A stretch of DNA of 48,453 bases from a bacterium (lineage in GTDB: Bacteria > Patescibacteriota > Minisyncoccia > Phycocordibacterales > UBA9973): the NCBI GenBank assembly GCA_021824345.1, contig JAKAKW010000007.1, positions 1 through 48,453 on the forward strand, written 5' to 3'. Of the stretch, positions 27,761 through 38,826 are shown piece after piece. The position numbers and the translations under genes are program-made. The first letter of the stretch is position 1, and each line of letters opens with the position of its first letter. A model generated the notes under the pieces. That model ran no database searches. It worked only from the letters and a program-made list of their open reading frames with translations, and had not been told where the DNA came from.

Positions 27761-30700
27761 ATGAAAACCCTAAACATAACCGATTTTGACGAAATTACCC
27801 TGAAGCTCGCAAGCCCCGAGCAGATTAAGGAATGGTCTTATGGGGAAGTGACCAAGCCCGAGACCATCAATTACCGCACCGGCCGATCCGAGCGCGGAGG
27901 CCTTTTCGACGAAAAGATTTTCGGACCGGAAAAGGACTACGAATGCTACTGCGGAAAATACCGCCGCATCCGCTATAAAGATATCATCTGCGAAAAATGC
28001 GGAGTGGAAGTGACTCGTTCCATCGTCCGACGCGAGCGCATGGGGCATATTGAGCTCGCCACTCCCGTGGCCCACATATGGTTCCTGCGCGGAGTGCCTT
28101 CCCGCATGAGCATCCTGCTCAATATTTCTGTGACCGATCTTGAAAAGGTTATCTACTTTGCCGGATACATCATCACCAAGGTGCACGAGGAGGAAAAGGG
28201 AACCATCATAGAAAGCCTGGAAAGAGAATACAAAGCGAAGCTTAAAACTTCCGCCGACGAAAAGACCCGGGAAAAGCTGAAGGAGCTGTTTTCCGCCGCC
28301 AAGAAAGAGGTGGGGGAAATTTATGAAGGAAAAGTGCTGAATGAAATATCTTTCCATCATTTTTCTCTCAAGTACGGCACCTGTTTTGAAGCCAGCATCG
28401 GAGCGGAAGCCATTTACTCCATTTTCAAAAATTTGGATTTGAACAAGCTGAAAAGCCATACCGAAACTATGCTGGAAAAAGCGAGCGCCGCGGAAAGGGA
28501 AAAACTGCAGAAGCGCCTCTCGCTGATCCGAGCCATGCTCTACGCCGGCATCCGTCCGGAGTGGATGTTTCTGACTGTCATTCCGGTGATTCCGCCGGTG
28601 CTTCGCCCCATGGTGGCGCTTGACGGCGGCCGCCATGCGACCAGCGACTTGAACGATCTGTATCGCAGGGTGATAAATCGCAACAACCGCTTGAAGAAGC
28701 TGAAGGAGATTAACGCGCCGGACGTGATTCTGCGCAACGAGAAGCGCATCATCCAAGAAGCGGTGGACGCTCTGATAGACAATTCCATTGCCAAACAGTC
28801 AGACTCCGCGGCCATGAGCCAGTCTCAAAAGCGCCCGCTCAAGTCCCTTTCCGACAATTTGAAATCCAAGCAAGGACTCTTCCGCCAAAACCTTCTCGGA
28901 AAGCGGGTGGACTATTCCGGCCGAAGCGTGATAGTGGTGGGCCCTTCTCTTCACTTAAACCAGTGCGGATTGCCCAAGCACATGGCTTTGGAACTTTTCC
29001 GGCCCTTCATTATTTCAAAAATCCTGGAAGCGGAACTCGCATTTAATATCCGCGGGGCAAACAAGCTGATTGAAGAGCGCACCCCGGAAGTATGGGCCAT
29101 GCTTGAAGAAGTGATCAAAGGAAAGTATGTAATGCTAAACCGCGCTCCGACTCTGCATCGCTTGGGCATTCAAGCATTCAATCCGGTGCTTATTGAAGGA
29201 AATGCCGTGCAAGTGCACCCCTTGGTATGCGCCGCCTTTAACGCGGACTTCGACGGAGACCAAATGGCCGTGTACGTTCCGCTTCTTGAAGAAGCCCAGT
29301 CCGAAGCTCGCGAGCTTATGGCCGCCAACAAAAACCTCCTGAAGCCTCAAAGCGGAGACCCTATCGTGCATCCGTCCAGGGACATTGTGTTGGGCGCCTA
29401 CTGGATGACCAAATCGGTGGACGGGGAAAAAGGAGAAGGAAAATATTTCCCGAATCCGAATACCGCCATTACTGCTTACGATTACGGCGTTGTCTCTCTA
29501 CGGGCAAAGATAAAAGTTCTGGCCACCGAAACGGAAAAGTACAAGCGTTTTGAAGGAAAGGTGTTTGAAACTTCCGTAGGGCGCCTGCTGTTCAACAGTA
29601 TTTTGCCGAATGATTTCGATTATGTGAATGAAGAAATGGGAGTGAAGCGCCTTTCCGCCCTGGTGGATGAGACCATCGCCAAGTACGGGGTGGATAAGAC
29701 TCCTCCGTTGCTGGACAAAATAAAGAATTTCGGATTCAAGTACGCAACCGTTTCCGGAGTCACTTGGGCGCTGGACAGCGTGAATGTTCCGGCGGAAAAA
29801 GCCGTTATCGTGGAGGAAGGAAGAAAGAAGGAACAAAAAATCATTTCGGAATGGAGCGACGGCTTGCTTTCCGAAGAGGAAAAATACCAGAAGATAATCG
29901 AAATTTGGACCCAAGTCAAGAAAGAGCTGGAAAAAATATTGCCGAGCACCTTGGAAAGGAACGGCTCCGCTTTTGACCTGCTCACTTCCGGCGCCAGAGG
30001 CTCCATGGGGCAGCTGGTGCAGATGACGGGAATGAAGGGTCTCATTCAGAACAACCAGGGAAAAACGTTGGAATTCCCGATAATACCGTGCTATCAAGAA
30101 GGCCTTTCGCCGATAGAATATTTCGTAACCACTCACGGAGCCAGAAAAGGCGCATCTGACACAGCTCTAAATACCGCCAAAGCGGGGTATCTGACCCGCC
30201 GATTGGTGGATGTGGCCCAGGACGTAGTGGTTACCGAGGCGGATTGCGGAACGAAAGATGGAGTAATAGCCCGGAAAGAAAATATTTCGGGAATGGAAAT
30301 ACCTCTATCAAAGAATATTCGAGGAAGAGTGCTGGCGGCCGATTTGAAAGACAAGGACGGGAAGGTCGTATATAAGCGCGGATTTTTGGTTACCAAAGAA
30401 GAAGCGGTAAATATAGAAAAACAAGGCTTTACCGAAATAATGGTGCGATCTCCTTTGACCTGTAAGACTGCCCACGGCCTTTGTCAGCTTTGCTACGGCC
30501 TGGATCTTGGACGGAATCACCTTGTAAACCAGGGCGAGGCGGTGGGAATCATCGCGGCCCAAGCCATCGGCGAACCGGGCACTCAGCTTACTCTGCGCAC
30601 CTTCCATGCCGGAGGAGTAGCCGGAACGGACATCACCACCGGTCTTCCGAGAGTGGAAGAAATATTTGAGCGTCGCACTCCGAAGAATCCGGCCGTGATT

Positions 30701-31378
30701 TCGCAAACCGACGGAGAAGTGTCGGAGATATCCGAAAAAGGGGAAAAGGAAAAAATAATCAAGGTGCTTTCCGACGCGGATGAAAAAACAAAAAATGGAA
30801 AGAAAGAAATCGAATATGTGGCTCCTTTCCGCCGCATACCCATAGTGAAGAAGGGGGACAGAGTGAAGAAAGGGGAGCTTTTGACCGACGGCTCCGCCGA
30901 CGTGGTGGAAATGTTCAAGTACGGAGGAAAAGAGGCGGTGGAAGAATACATAATTCGTGAAATAAACAAGGTATATGAACTGCAGAGCGCTTCCATTTCC
31001 CGGAAGCATACGGAGATCATCGTGCGCCAGATGTTTTCCCGCCGAAAGATAAAGGACGCCGGCGAGACGAATTTCTCCGTGGGAGATATCGTGGAAAATA
31101 TCGCGCTGATCGAAGAGAACGAAAGAGTGGAAAAGGCGGGGAACAAGCCCGCCAAGGGGGAAATCATAGTGCTCGGCATCACCGAAGTGTCTCTGCGCAC
31201 CAAGAGCTGGCTGTCCGCTGCGTCTTTCCAGAATACGAACCGGGTGCTTATAGAAAACGCCATAAAAGGAGGAACGGATACTCTGCGCGGACTGAAAGAG
31301 AACGTCATCATCGGACGCTTGATTCCCGCAGGGACGGGTTTTGTGAGCACGGACAAGGAGATCGCGGAAACGAAATAG
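27761..31378 (+). CDS. rpoC: RNA polymerase subunit beta'
   Basis: [75 protein letters not shown]. Confidence 0.98.
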   Translation: MKTLNITDFDEITLKLASPEQIKEWSYGEVTKPETINYRTGRSERGGLFDEKIFGPEKDYECYCGKYRRIRYKDIICEKCGVEVTRSIVRRERMGHIELATPVAHIWFLRGVPSRMSILLNISVTDLEKVIYFAGYIITKVHEEEKGTIIESLEREYKAKLKTSADEKTREKLKELFSAAKKEVGEIYEGKVLNEISFHHFSLKYGTCFEASIGAEAIYSIFKNLDLNKLKSHTETMLEKASAAEREKLQKRLSLIRAMLYAGIRPEWMFLTVIPVIPPVLRPMVALDGGRHATSDLNDLYRRVINRNNRLKKLKEINAPDVILRNEKRIIQEAVDALIDNSIAKQSDSAAMSQSQKRPLKSLSDNLKSKQGLFRQNLLGKRVDYSGRSVIVVGPSLHLNQCGLPKHMALELFRPFIISKILEAELAFNIRGANKLIEERTPEVWAMLEEVIKGKYVMLNRAPTLHRLGIQAFNPVLIEGNAVQVHPLVCAAFNADFDGDQMAVYVPLLEEAQSEARELMAANKNLLKPQSGDPIVHPSRDIVLGAYWMTKSVDGEKGEGKYFPNPNTAITAYDYGVVSLRAKIKVLATETEKYKRFEGKVFETSVGRLLFNSILPNDFDYVNEEMGVKRLSALVDETIAKYGVDKTPPLLDKIKNFGFKYATVSGVTWALDSVNVPAEKAVIVEEGRKKEQKIISEWSDGLLSEEEKYQKIIEIWTQVKKELEKILPSTLERNGSAFDLLTSGARGSMGQLVQMTGMKGLIQNNQGKTLEFPIIPCYQEGLSPIEYFVTTHGARKGASDTALNTAKAGYLTRRLVDVAQDVVVTEADCGTKDGVIARKENISGMEIPLSKNIRGRVLAADLKDKDGKVVYKRGFLVTKEEAVNIEKQGFTEIMVRSPLTCKTAHGLCQLCYGLDLGRNHLVNQGEAVGIIAAQAIGEPGTQLTLRTFHAGGVAGTDITTGLPRVEEIFERRTPKNPAVISQTDGEVSEISEKGEKEKIIKVLSDADEKTKNGKKEIEYVAPFRRIPIVKKGDRVKKGELLTDGSADVVEMFKYGGKEAVEEYIIREINKVYELQSASISRKHTEIIVRQMFSRRKIKDAGETNFSVGDIVENIALIEENERVEKAGNKPAKGEIIVLGITEVSLRTKSWLSAASFQNTNRVLIENAIKGGTDTLRGLKENVIIGRLIPAGTGFVSTDKEIAETK

Positions 31379-31396
31379 TTCTTTCCCCGGACCGAT

Positions 31397-31422
31397 AGGG
31401 CGGAGGGTTACCCTCCGCCCTA
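31397..31422. repeat. CGGAGGG palindrome family, copy B (rpoC-dnaG intergenic)
   Basis: tagggcggaggg-tta-ccctccgcccta, followed by gacg. Confidence 0.93.
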
Positions 31423-31439
31423 GACGCCTAAAAAATTGT

Positions 31440-33263
31440 ATGGCAATTTCAAGCGGGGCGAATTCGCCCGTACAAGCGATAAAAGAGCGGCTGGGCATCG
31501 AAGAGGTGGTTTCTTCGTACTTGAAACTAGAAAAAGCCGGAGCCAATCTGAAAGCCAAATGTCCTTTTCACAACGAGAAGACGCCGTCGTTCTTCGTATC
31601 TCCTTCCCGGGACAGCTACTATTGCTTCGGCTGCGGAGCCAAAGGAGATATTTTTACCTTCGTGGAAGAATTTGAGGGCCTTGATTTCAAAGGCGCTCTG
31701 AAGCTTCTGGCCGATCGCGCCGGAGTGGAGCTTCCGAAATGGAGCGGAGAATCAAAGCGGGATCTTTCCGAAAAGGAACGGCTGTATGAAATAATAGAGA
31801 AAGCTGCGGAGTATTACCGAGAGAACCTTAAAAAAGAAAAAGATGCGATGGAATATTTGAAATCGCGCGGGCTTGCGGACAAGACCGTTGCGGATTTTGA
31901 AATAGGTTTTGCCGTCCCGGCATGGAGCGGCCTGTATGACAGATTCAAAAAGACATATTCCGATGCCGAACTGGAAAAAGCCGGACTGGTCAAAAAAGGA
32001 GAGAGGGGATATTACGACCGCTTCCGAGGAAGAATAATGTTCCCGGTTTCAGATTCGAGCGGAAGGGTAGTAGCCTTTTCCGGCCGGATTTTTCCTCCCG
32101 AAGCCGGAAAAGACGGAGGGGCACCCTCCGCCCCAGACAAAACGGCTGCAAAGTATCTGAACAGCCCGGAGACGCCCATTTTCAAAAAATCGGCCGTTCT
32201 GTACGGAATTGACAAGGCAAAGGATTCCATACGAAAAAACGATTTCTCCATAATCGTAGAAGGTCAGTTTGATCTTCTCATGTCGCATCAGGCGGGTTTC
32301 CGCAACACTCTCGCCACTCTCGGCACCGCCTTGGCGGATTCGGACAGGGGAGAAGACGGCACGGTGAACAATCTTGGCGTCGTAAAGCGCCTGTCCCAGA
32401 ACATCGTCTTCGTTTTTGATCCGGACAAAGCCGGATTCGCCGCGGCCCTGCGGGCAGCGGCCACCGCCCTTTCCATGGATATGAACGTAAAAGGCGCGGC
32501 CACCGAAGAAGGATATGACCCGGCCGATCTTGTGTTGAAAAAAGGGCCGGACGCCTGGCGGGCGGTGATCAGGAATTCCAAGCACATAATAGAATTTCTG
32601 CTGGATAGATTTCTTGCTTCGGGAGAAAAGGATCCCCTTAAAACCAAGCTCCTGGTGGAAGAGAAAATCATCCCTTATCTGTCTTATATTCAAAGTCCGG
32701 TGAAAAAATCGCATTTCGTATCAGTCATATCCGAGAAGACCGGGATCAGGGAAGAGGATATAAGGCAGAGCTTGGAAAAAAAAGAGAAGGAAAAGGCGGA
32801 TGATTCCTCCACCGGAAAATCAATTGAAGGATCAGGGCAGGGCAAAGAACCTGCGAAAAACATTCTTCGGAAAGATTATATTCTCCGCCGGCTTCTGGGC
32901 ATAGCTTTGTGGCAAAAAGGGCTGGAGAAACCCATTATGGAATCGGACATATTGCTTGGCAAAATCGCCGGCATAATGAACGCCTCGGAAGAGGAAATGC
33001 TTTCTCTGGCTGAAGCTTCCGGCCCCGATTTGGTTTTTGAAGCGGAAGTTTTTTACGGAGCGGATTCATTGGACGCGGAGAAGGACGCGGCGGAAATGCT
33101 TCTGAATCTTGAAGAAGAATATTTAAAAGCGGAACTTGCCACAGAAATGAGAAACTTGCGGGACACGGAAAGCTCGGCAGACCGCAAGGATGTTCCGGAA
33201 ATTTTGAAAAAAATAGATAAAATAAACAAGCGGATACAAATTATTAAAAGCGGTCGTTTTTAA
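31440..33263 (+). CDS. dnaG: DNA primase
   Basis: CPFHNEKTPSFFVSPSRDSYYCFGCGAKGDIFTFVEEFEGLDFKGALKLLADRAGV, RIMFPVSDSSGRVVAFSGR, FVFDPDKAGFAAALRA. Confidence 0.96.
   Translation: MAISSGANSPVQAIKERLGIEEVVSSYLKLEKAGANLKAKCPFHNEKTPSFFVSPSRDSYYCFGCGAKGDIFTFVEEFEGLDFKGALKLLADRAGVELPKWSGESKRDLSEKERLYEIIEKAAEYYRENLKKEKDAMEYLKSRGLADKTVADFEIGFAVPAWSGLYDRFKKTYSDAELEKAGLVKKGERGYYDRFRGRIMFPVSDSSGRVVAFSGRIFPPEAGKDGGAPSAPDKTAAKYLNSPETPIFKKSAVLYGIDKAKDSIRKNDFSIIVEGQFDLLMSHQAGFRNTLATLGTALADSDRGEDGTVNNLGVVKRLSQNIVFVFDPDKAGFAAALRAAATALSMDMNVKGAATEEGYDPADLVLKKGPDAWRAVIRNSKHIIEFLLDRFLASGEKDPLKTKLLVEEKIIPYLSYIQSPVKKSHFVSVISEKTGIREEDIRQSLEKKEKEKADDSSTGKSIEGSGQGKEPAKNILRKDYILRRLLGIALWQKGLEKPIMESDILLGKIAGIMNASEEEMLSLAEASGPDLVFEAEVFYGADSLDAEKDAAEMLLNLEEEYLKAELATEMRNLRDTESSADRKDVPEILKKIDKINKRIQIIKSGRF
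32114..32130. repeat. CGGAGGG palindrome family, copy C (in frame inside dnaG)
   Basis: cggaggg-gca-ccctccg followed by ccccagac as in copy A. Confidence 0.85.
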
Positions 33264-33272
33264 AAAAAATTC

Positions 33273-34529
33273 ATGAAGCAAAAAAAGAAAAGTCCCGCCA
33301 AGACGGGAAAGAAAAAAACGAATAAAAAGAAGGCACCCGGGAAGAGGGCGAAAAGCTCCGCTTCCAAGAAAAAGGCGCCGATGCGGAAGGCGAAGAAGAA
33401 GCCGATTTCCCCGGCCAAGGGAAAGGCCAAATCCGGCAAAAAAGTGACGGTCTCGGAAAAGAAGGCGGAAGAGCTGAATCGCCTGTCCGAAGCGCTGATT
33501 GAAAAGGGGAGAAAGCGCGGGTTTGTCACCTATGATGAAATTCTTAAATCTTTTCCGGATATTGAAAACAATATCCTGTTTCTGGATGAGCTTTATGAAA
33601 AATTATCTGTAGCCGGCATTGACGTTTTGGAAGGAGGCAATTTGCTGGATTTGGACAATGATCTGGATGTGGGCAGGGATCTTGGAAAATCGTCAATGCA
33701 CGATTCAATCCAGATGTATCTGAAGGAAATAGGGCAATACTCCCTGATTTATGCCGCGGACGAGCGGGAGCTCGCCAAGCGCATAGAGCAAGGCGACGAA
33801 GAGGCAAAAAACCTGCTGGCCAGAGCGAACCTGCGTTTGGTGGTTTCCATAGCCAAAAAATATGTCGGCCGCAGCGCGAATTTGTCCCTTTTGGACCTGA
33901 TTCAGGAAGGGAATTTGGGCCTTTTCAAAGCGGTGGAGAAATTTGACTGGACTAAGGGATACAAATTTTCCACTTATGCCACTTGGTGGATCCGCCAATC
34001 CATTACTCGCGCCTTGGCCGACCAGTCCCGCACTATCCGCATTCCGGTGCACATGGTGGAAACCATTTCAAAATACAAGCAGACTCACCGAAAACTTTCC
34101 CAGGATCTCGGGCGGGAGCCTTTGGCGGAAGAAATTGCCACGGAAATGGGAGTGCCGGTGGAAAAGATTCACGTGATAGAAAACATTTCCCAGGAAACCA
34201 TATCTCTTGAACAGCCGGTGGGAGATGACGACGAGAAATCCACTTTGGAAAATTTCATTCCGGACGACAAGATTCTGCGTCCCGACCAGGAATCCTCTCG
34301 GCGCATACTGGCTGATCAAGTGCGGGAAGTGCTGTCCGAACTGAACGAAAAAGAGCGGAAGATTCTAGAGATGCGTTACGGCTTAAAGGACGGCATCCAG
34401 CATACTTTGGAGAAAGTGGGGGAGGAGTTCGGCGTTACCCGCGAACGCATCCGCCAGATTGAGGCGAAGGTGCATGAAAAGCTCCGCCAAAACGAAAAGA
34501 TCGCTCGTCTGAAAAACTTTTACGACTAG
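33273..34529 (+). CDS. rpoD: RNA polymerase primary sigma factor (sigma70 family)
   Basis: [75 protein letters not shown]-terminal [19 protein letters not shown]. Confidence 0.96.
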   Translation: MKQKKKSPAKTGKKKTNKKKAPGKRAKSSASKKKAPMRKAKKKPISPAKGKAKSGKKVTVSEKKAEELNRLSEALIEKGRKRGFVTYDEILKSFPDIENNILFLDELYEKLSVAGIDVLEGGNLLDLDNDLDVGRDLGKSSMHDSIQMYLKEIGQYSLIYAADERELAKRIEQGDEEAKNLLARANLRLVVSIAKKYVGRSANLSLLDLIQEGNLGLFKAVEKFDWTKGYKFSTYATWWIRQSITRALADQSRTIRIPVHMVETISKYKQTHRKLSQDLGREPLAEEIATEMGVPVEKIHVIENISQETISLEQPVGDDDEKSTLENFIPDDKILRPDQESSRRILADQVREVLSELNEKERKILEMRYGLKDGIQHTLEKVGEEFGVTRERIRQIEAKVHEKLRQNEKIARLKNFYD

Positions 34530-34545
34530 CCGGTTTTACGAAACG

Positions 34546-34585
34546 AAAACACCCGGCCGGGCCCAAAGGCCCGGCCGGGTGTTTT
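34546..34585. terminator. Bidirectional terminator between convergent rpoD and dsbA-like gene
   Basis: aaaacacccggccgggcc-caaa-ggcccggccgggtgttttt. Confidence 0.92.
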
Positions 34586-34599
34586 TCTTTCCGTCTTCG

Positions 34600-35343
34600 C
34601 TATTTAAGAACAGCGTCTATTTGGGCGGAGATAGTGGCCGAAGGCTGGGCGCCCTGAATGATGTCCGCCAGCTTCCCGTCCTTCAAGATGAATCCTTTCG
34701 GGGTAAAGCGGTCGGAAGCGGTCGGCATCGCTTTGTTTCCGCTTTGGAATTCGTCCGTGATTCTCTGCTCGTATTTGTTTGAATCAAAACACTTGTTAAA
34801 GGCCGCAGTGTCCAGTCCGAGGTCCTTTGCGAAACCTTTCAAGTTGGCGTCGCTGAAGGTTCCGCCATTTTCCTGCCCTTGATGATCAAACAAGTAATCG
34901 TGATACTGCCAGAATTTTCCCTGGTCCCCGGCGCAATGTGCGGCCTCCGCGGCTCGAGTGGATTCGGGGCCGATGATTGTGTAATCTCTGTATACGAACT
35001 GCACCTTTCCGTCCGGTACGTACTTGGAGCGGATGGTTTTCTCTCCGTCTCGGTAGAAATGCTCGCAGAACGGACATTGGTAATCTTCGTACATTACCAC
35101 GGTAACCGGCGCATCCGCGTTTCCAAGCGTTTCGTCCGCGGAAGTGACCGGATCTACCGTCGGCTGGGCGGATTGCGCGGAGTTTTGGGATTGATCGCTT
35201 GTACCGGCTGCAGCTCCGGCATTATCCGCCGGCGGCTTGCTGCCGGCCAGAAGTATCGCTCCGGCCACGATTACGCCCGCCACCAGGATCGCCTCGGCTA
35301 TTAATTTTGTGTTGTATTTAAAGGATTTTTTGACCTCTTCCAT
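34600..35343 (-). CDS. Membrane-anchored DsbA-like thioredoxin-fold protein
   Basis: N-terminal TM, DAPVTVVMYEDYQCPFCEHFYRDGEKTIRSKY, GLDTAAFNKCFDSNKY, TPKGFILKDGK. Confidence 0.9.
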   Translation of the reverse strand: MEEVKKSFKYNTKLIAEAILVAGVIVAGAILLAGSKPPADNAGAAAGTSDQSQNSAQSAQPTVDPVTSADETLGNADAPVTVVMYEDYQCPFCEHFYRDGEKTIRSKYVPDGKVQFVYRDYTIIGPESTRAAEAAHCAGDQGKFWQYHDYLFDHQGQENGGTFSDANLKGFAKDLGLDTAAFNKCFDSNKYEQRITDEFQSGNKAMPTASDRFTPKGFILKDGKLADIIQGAQPSATISAQIDAVLK

Positions 35344-35517
35344 TGTTTTTTACTTCTGATTATTATTAACATGTATCATTGTAGCATTATTTTTCGCTAT
35401 GGTATAATTTTAGTGTTGAAACAATTGTCTCCGCGGGTCGTACGAGGGGCAAAAATATTAGCACATTCCGGCGAAGCCGGAAGTAGTCTTCCCTGAGAAT
35501 TCGGGGATAAGAAAATT

Positions 35518-35796
35518 ATGAATAATCACAAAAGTGGCTGGCATATGCTTTGGTTCGTGCTCTTGATTATCGGCGGCCTGAACTGGGGCCTGGTTGGCTT
35601 GGGCATGATTTTCGGCGGTACCGCCGACAGCTGGAATGTCGTCCATATGATTTTGGGCGGCGCGCCCATCGTTGAGGCCATAGTCTACCTTTTGGTCGGC
35701 ATCGCGGCAGTATGCAAGCTTTTCTGCCACGGCCACAAGAAGCCAAAGATGGAAGCCTCCGCATCCGGCGATCAGAAAGAAGGGCAGGGGATGTAA
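35518..35796 (+). CDS. DUF378 family small membrane protein
   Basis: LLIIGGLNWGLVGLGMIFGG...GGAPIVEAIVYLLVGIAAV. Confidence 0.85.
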   Translation: MNNHKSGWHMLWFVLLIIGGLNWGLVGLGMIFGGTADSWNVVHMILGGAPIVEAIVYLLVGIAAVCKLFCHGHKKPKMEASASGDQKEGQGM

Positions 35797-35816
35797 TTCA
35801 TCTATTTTAAGCATTT

Positions 35817-35851
35817 TAAAAGGCCTTCCGGCCCTTGGCCGGAAGGCCTTT
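35817..35851 (+). terminator. Rho-independent terminator after DUF378 gene
   Basis: aggccttccggcc-ctt-ggccggaaggcctt with flanking A/T tracts. Confidence 0.85.
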
Positions 35852-35931
35852 CGGCTGCTTTTTGGCGCATTTCCTCCTTATCCGTCCGGCTTTGTTTTTT
35901 GCGGGTAAAGTGCTAATATTAGTGTGTTTAT

Positions 35932-37176
35932 ATGGCTTCCGTGTCCGACGTTATCTTTTATGTGCTTGCTTTCATGGCGGCTTACGCCCAGCTCTTTTTG
36001 CTTATTACATTTTTTGAGAACCGCAAGACCTTGTCCGCAAAAGAAGACGCCGTCGAACTCAGCCGATATCCGTCCGTAACAGTCATCGTTCCCTGCTGGA
36101 ACGAAGAGCGCACGGTCAGCCGGACAGTGCACTCTCTTTTTAATTTGAATTACCCGAAGAATAAAGTGAAGATAATCCTGGTGGACGACGGTTCCACCGA
36201 CAATACTTGGCGGATAATTTCCAGTTATGCAAAATTTCCGAACGTGAAGGTATTTCGAAAGGGGAACGGAGGGAAGCACACCGCCTTGAATCTTGGATTG
36301 GAACATACCGATACCGAATTCATCGGATGCCTGGACGCCGATTCAGAAGCGGACCCCGAGTCGCTTGTACGCTTGATGAGTTTTTTTGAAAAGAAGCCGG
36401 AGCTTATGGCCGTCACTCCTTCCATCGTGGTAAGGCGCGCCGGAAACGCCGTGGAACGGGCGCAAAAGGCGGAGTACTACATGTCCAATGTGTTTGTGAA
36501 AAAAATGCAGGCGTTTCTCGGAGCCATTCACGTGACTCCCGGACCCTTGACCATTTTCCGCAAAAAAGTGTTTGAGGATCTGGGACCCTACCGTTACGCC
36601 CACAATACCGAAGACATGGAAATTGCCTACCGCATGCAACAGAATCATTACCCGATCGAGCAATGCCACAATGCCTTTGTTTTTACCGGCACTCCTCCTT
36701 CCATCAAAAAATTGTATAAACAGCGCCTGCGCTGGATATACGGCTTCATAAACAACACCATAGACTATCGCAAAACCCTTTTCCGCAGGAAATACGGGAA
36801 TTTCGCCCTTTTTACGGTTCCGTCCGGAATTTTGGCCCTGGTGGCTTCAAGCTATATATTTGGCAGGATGATTTGGGCGATGGCCGAAATGGTTTCTTCC
36901 AAGCTTATGGAATACCAAACAGTGGGATTGAAACTGGCTCCTCAGCCCATTGATCTGTTTTTCTTCAACACCCAATCCACTCTTTTTATAGGCGTTTTCA
37001 TCACGGTCCTGGTTTTTGTCACGGTTTTTCTCGGGTATAAAATGGCGGAGGGAAAGGGAGTCGTCTTTTCCATGGATGTGGTGTATTTCTTCCTGATATT
37101 CAGCTTTATTGCGCCATTCTGGCTCCTGCAAGCTCTTTTAAACACGGCCATGGCTCGCAAGCCGTCCTGGAGATAA
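35932..37176 (+). CDS. Family 2 glycosyltransferase, membrane-embedded (BcsA/HAS-like)
   Basis: VTVIVPCWNEERTVSRTVHSLFNLNYP, LVDDGSTDNTW, CLDADSEADPESL, TEDMEIAYRMQ, QRLRWIYG, C-terminal TMs. Confidence 0.92.
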   Translation: MASVSDVIFYVLAFMAAYAQLFLLITFFENRKTLSAKEDAVELSRYPSVTVIVPCWNEERTVSRTVHSLFNLNYPKNKVKIILVDDGSTDNTWRIISSYAKFPNVKVFRKGNGGKHTALNLGLEHTDTEFIGCLDADSEADPESLVRLMSFFEKKPELMAVTPSIVVRRAGNAVERAQKAEYYMSNVFVKKMQAFLGAIHVTPGPLTIFRKKVFEDLGPYRYAHNTEDMEIAYRMQQNHYPIEQCHNAFVFTGTPPSIKKLYKQRLRWIYGFINNTIDYRKTLFRRKYGNFALFTVPSGILALVASSYIFGRMIWAMAEMVSSKLMEYQTVGLKLAPQPIDLFFFNTQSTLFIGVFITVLVFVTVFLGYKMAEGKGVVFSMDVVYFFLIFSFIAPFWLLQALLNTAMARKPSWR

Positions 37177-37182
37177 GAAACG

Positions 37183-37890
37183 ATGAACGCACCGATTGAC
37201 TGGAAAAAATATTTGATCGTCTTTTTTTTGACTGCCGGGCTTTTTGCGGTGGCCGCCTGGCTGTCCAGTTATTTCGGCAGCCAAAAAATAAGCGAGCTCA
37301 AGTCCATCCAAGACAACATTGCTCTGGACATTCTTTCTTCAGAAACGCAGTTTTCTCTGCTGTCAGACTTGTCGTGCAAGAACATTACCGACTCGGTGCT
37401 TTCCGGCCAGCTGGGGGAAATGGGGCAGAAGCTGGAATGGGGAGAGAAAAATCTGGGCAATACCGCCGAAGTGCTCTATCTGCGCAAGTACTACTCTCTT
37501 CTGGAAATAAAGGATTATCTGTTGATGAAAAATATTTCCGCGAGGTGCGGAACGAAATACGCCTTCATCCTGTATTTCTATACGAATGCGGACAATTGCA
37601 GCGAGTGCCAGCGGGAAGGCCTGGTGCTCTCCGATCTGCGGGACAAGTATCCTTCCTTGCGGGTGTATTCCTTTGATTACAGCACCGATCTTTCCGCGGT
37701 GAAATCCATGCTGGACATTTACAAGATCAAGGATACGGTTCTGCCGGCGGTGGTGCTGCAGGACGAAGTATTGACGGGTTTCCATCCGGAAAGCGAGTTT
37801 GAAGAAAAAATCAAGAAATTCTTCGGGTTGGAACAGGGAACAGGAAAGAGCGCTTCTGGCACCGCCACGGGTATAAAATCAGGCCATTAA
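37183..37890 (+). CDS. Membrane-anchored thioredoxin-like protein (CSEC motif)
   Basis: N-terminal TM, AFILYFYTNADNCSECQREGLVLSDL. Confidence 0.65.
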   Translation: MNAPIDWKKYLIVFFLTAGLFAVAAWLSSYFGSQKISELKSIQDNIALDILSSETQFSLLSDLSCKNITDSVLSGQLGEMGQKLEWGEKNLGNTAEVLYLRKYYSLLEIKDYLLMKNISARCGTKYAFILYFYTNADNCSECQREGLVLSDLRDKYPSLRVYSFDYSTDLSAVKSMLDIYKIKDTVLPAVVLQDEVLTGFHPESEFEEKIKKFFGLEQGTGKSASGTATGIKSGH

Positions 37891-37960
37891 GCATTTATTT
37901 ATTTTTTAAGGCAAATTTGCTATGCTAGGCGGTAGCGGCTCTTTTCAATTTGCCATATTT

Positions 37961-38036
37961 GCCGGTGTAGCTCAGTCGGTAGAGCGCCACTTTTGTAAAG
38001 TGTTGAGGTCGTTGGGTTCGAATCCCACCACCGGCT
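37961..38036 (+). tRNA. tRNA-Thr(TGT)
   Basis: gccggtg/caccggc acceptor, D arm gctcagtcggtagagc, anticodon loop TTTGTAA, T arm ttggg-ttcgaat-cccac. U discriminator, CCA not encoded. Confidence 0.93.
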
Positions 38037-38037
38037 C

Positions 38038-38826
38038 ATGAAAAAAGGCTTTTATTCTTCAGAAGAATACAAGATTAAGCAAAGCAATTTAACGGCTCGC
38101 AATTGGGAAAAAGGTGTTTTTGATTTTCATAAGAAAAAGATAAAAAAATACTGTGGAAACAAAAAATGTAATAAAATATTTTATACCATACCCTCCAATC
38201 CTAAAATATTTTGTTCGCACAGCTGTTCCGCTAAAATAAATAATCACTGCCGTACTGTTTCAGATGCCACAAGGAAAAAGATTTCCTCAACACTAAAGGG
38301 TAAAGAAGTGTGGAGCAGGTTTCATTACCCAAAAGGAACAATACTGGTGCCGAGAGATAGAAGAACATGTGGAAATCCCGAGTGCCGAAAAGAATTTTTT
38401 GTGGAGCGATGGAGACCTAAGAAATTTTGCGGAAGAACGTGTTCTATCAAGTTTACCGGAAGCAAACCAACTTCTCCTCGTGCGGCACGGGCAAAAGCGG
38501 GGACAAGGAAAGATCTAGGCAACTTTTATTTTTATAGCAGATGGGAGGCGAATTTTGCCAGGGTGTTGAATTTTTTGAATATAGAGTGGAAATTTCAGCC
38601 CAAAACTTTTGATTTAAGAGGCAAAAAATATACTCCGGATTTTTATCTGCCGGAATACGGCCTTTATATAGAGATAAAAAATTATTTGTCTGAATTCTCA
38701 GAGGAGCGTGATAGGAGGTTTCGGAAAATATACCCGGAAGAGAACTTATCTTTATTGCTTAAAAAAGATTATATAAAAATGCAGGAGGTTTTCGCTCCCA
38801 GAATTATAGAATGGGAATATAGTTAG
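38038..38826 (+). CDS. Homing-endonuclease-like protein: Zn-finger repeats, NUMOD3-like motif, Vsr/PD-(D/E)XK-like C-terminus
   Basis: Two Cys clusters (YCGNKKCNKIF..KIFCSHSC; TCGNPECRKEFF..KKFCGRTC), SDATRKKISSTLKGK, YTPDFYLPEYGLYIEIKNY. Confidence 0.65.
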   Translation: MKKGFYSSEEYKIKQSNLTARNWEKGVFDFHKKKIKKYCGNKKCNKIFYTIPSNPKIFCSHSCSAKINNHCRTVSDATRKKISSTLKGKEVWSRFHYPKGTILVPRDRRTCGNPECRKEFFVERWRPKKFCGRTCSIKFTGSKPTSPRAARAKAGTRKDLGNFYFYSRWEANFARVLNFLNIEWKFQPKTFDLRGKKYTPDFYLPEYGLYIEIKNYLSEFSEERDRRFRKIYPEENLSLLLKKDYIKMQEVFAPRIIEWEYS

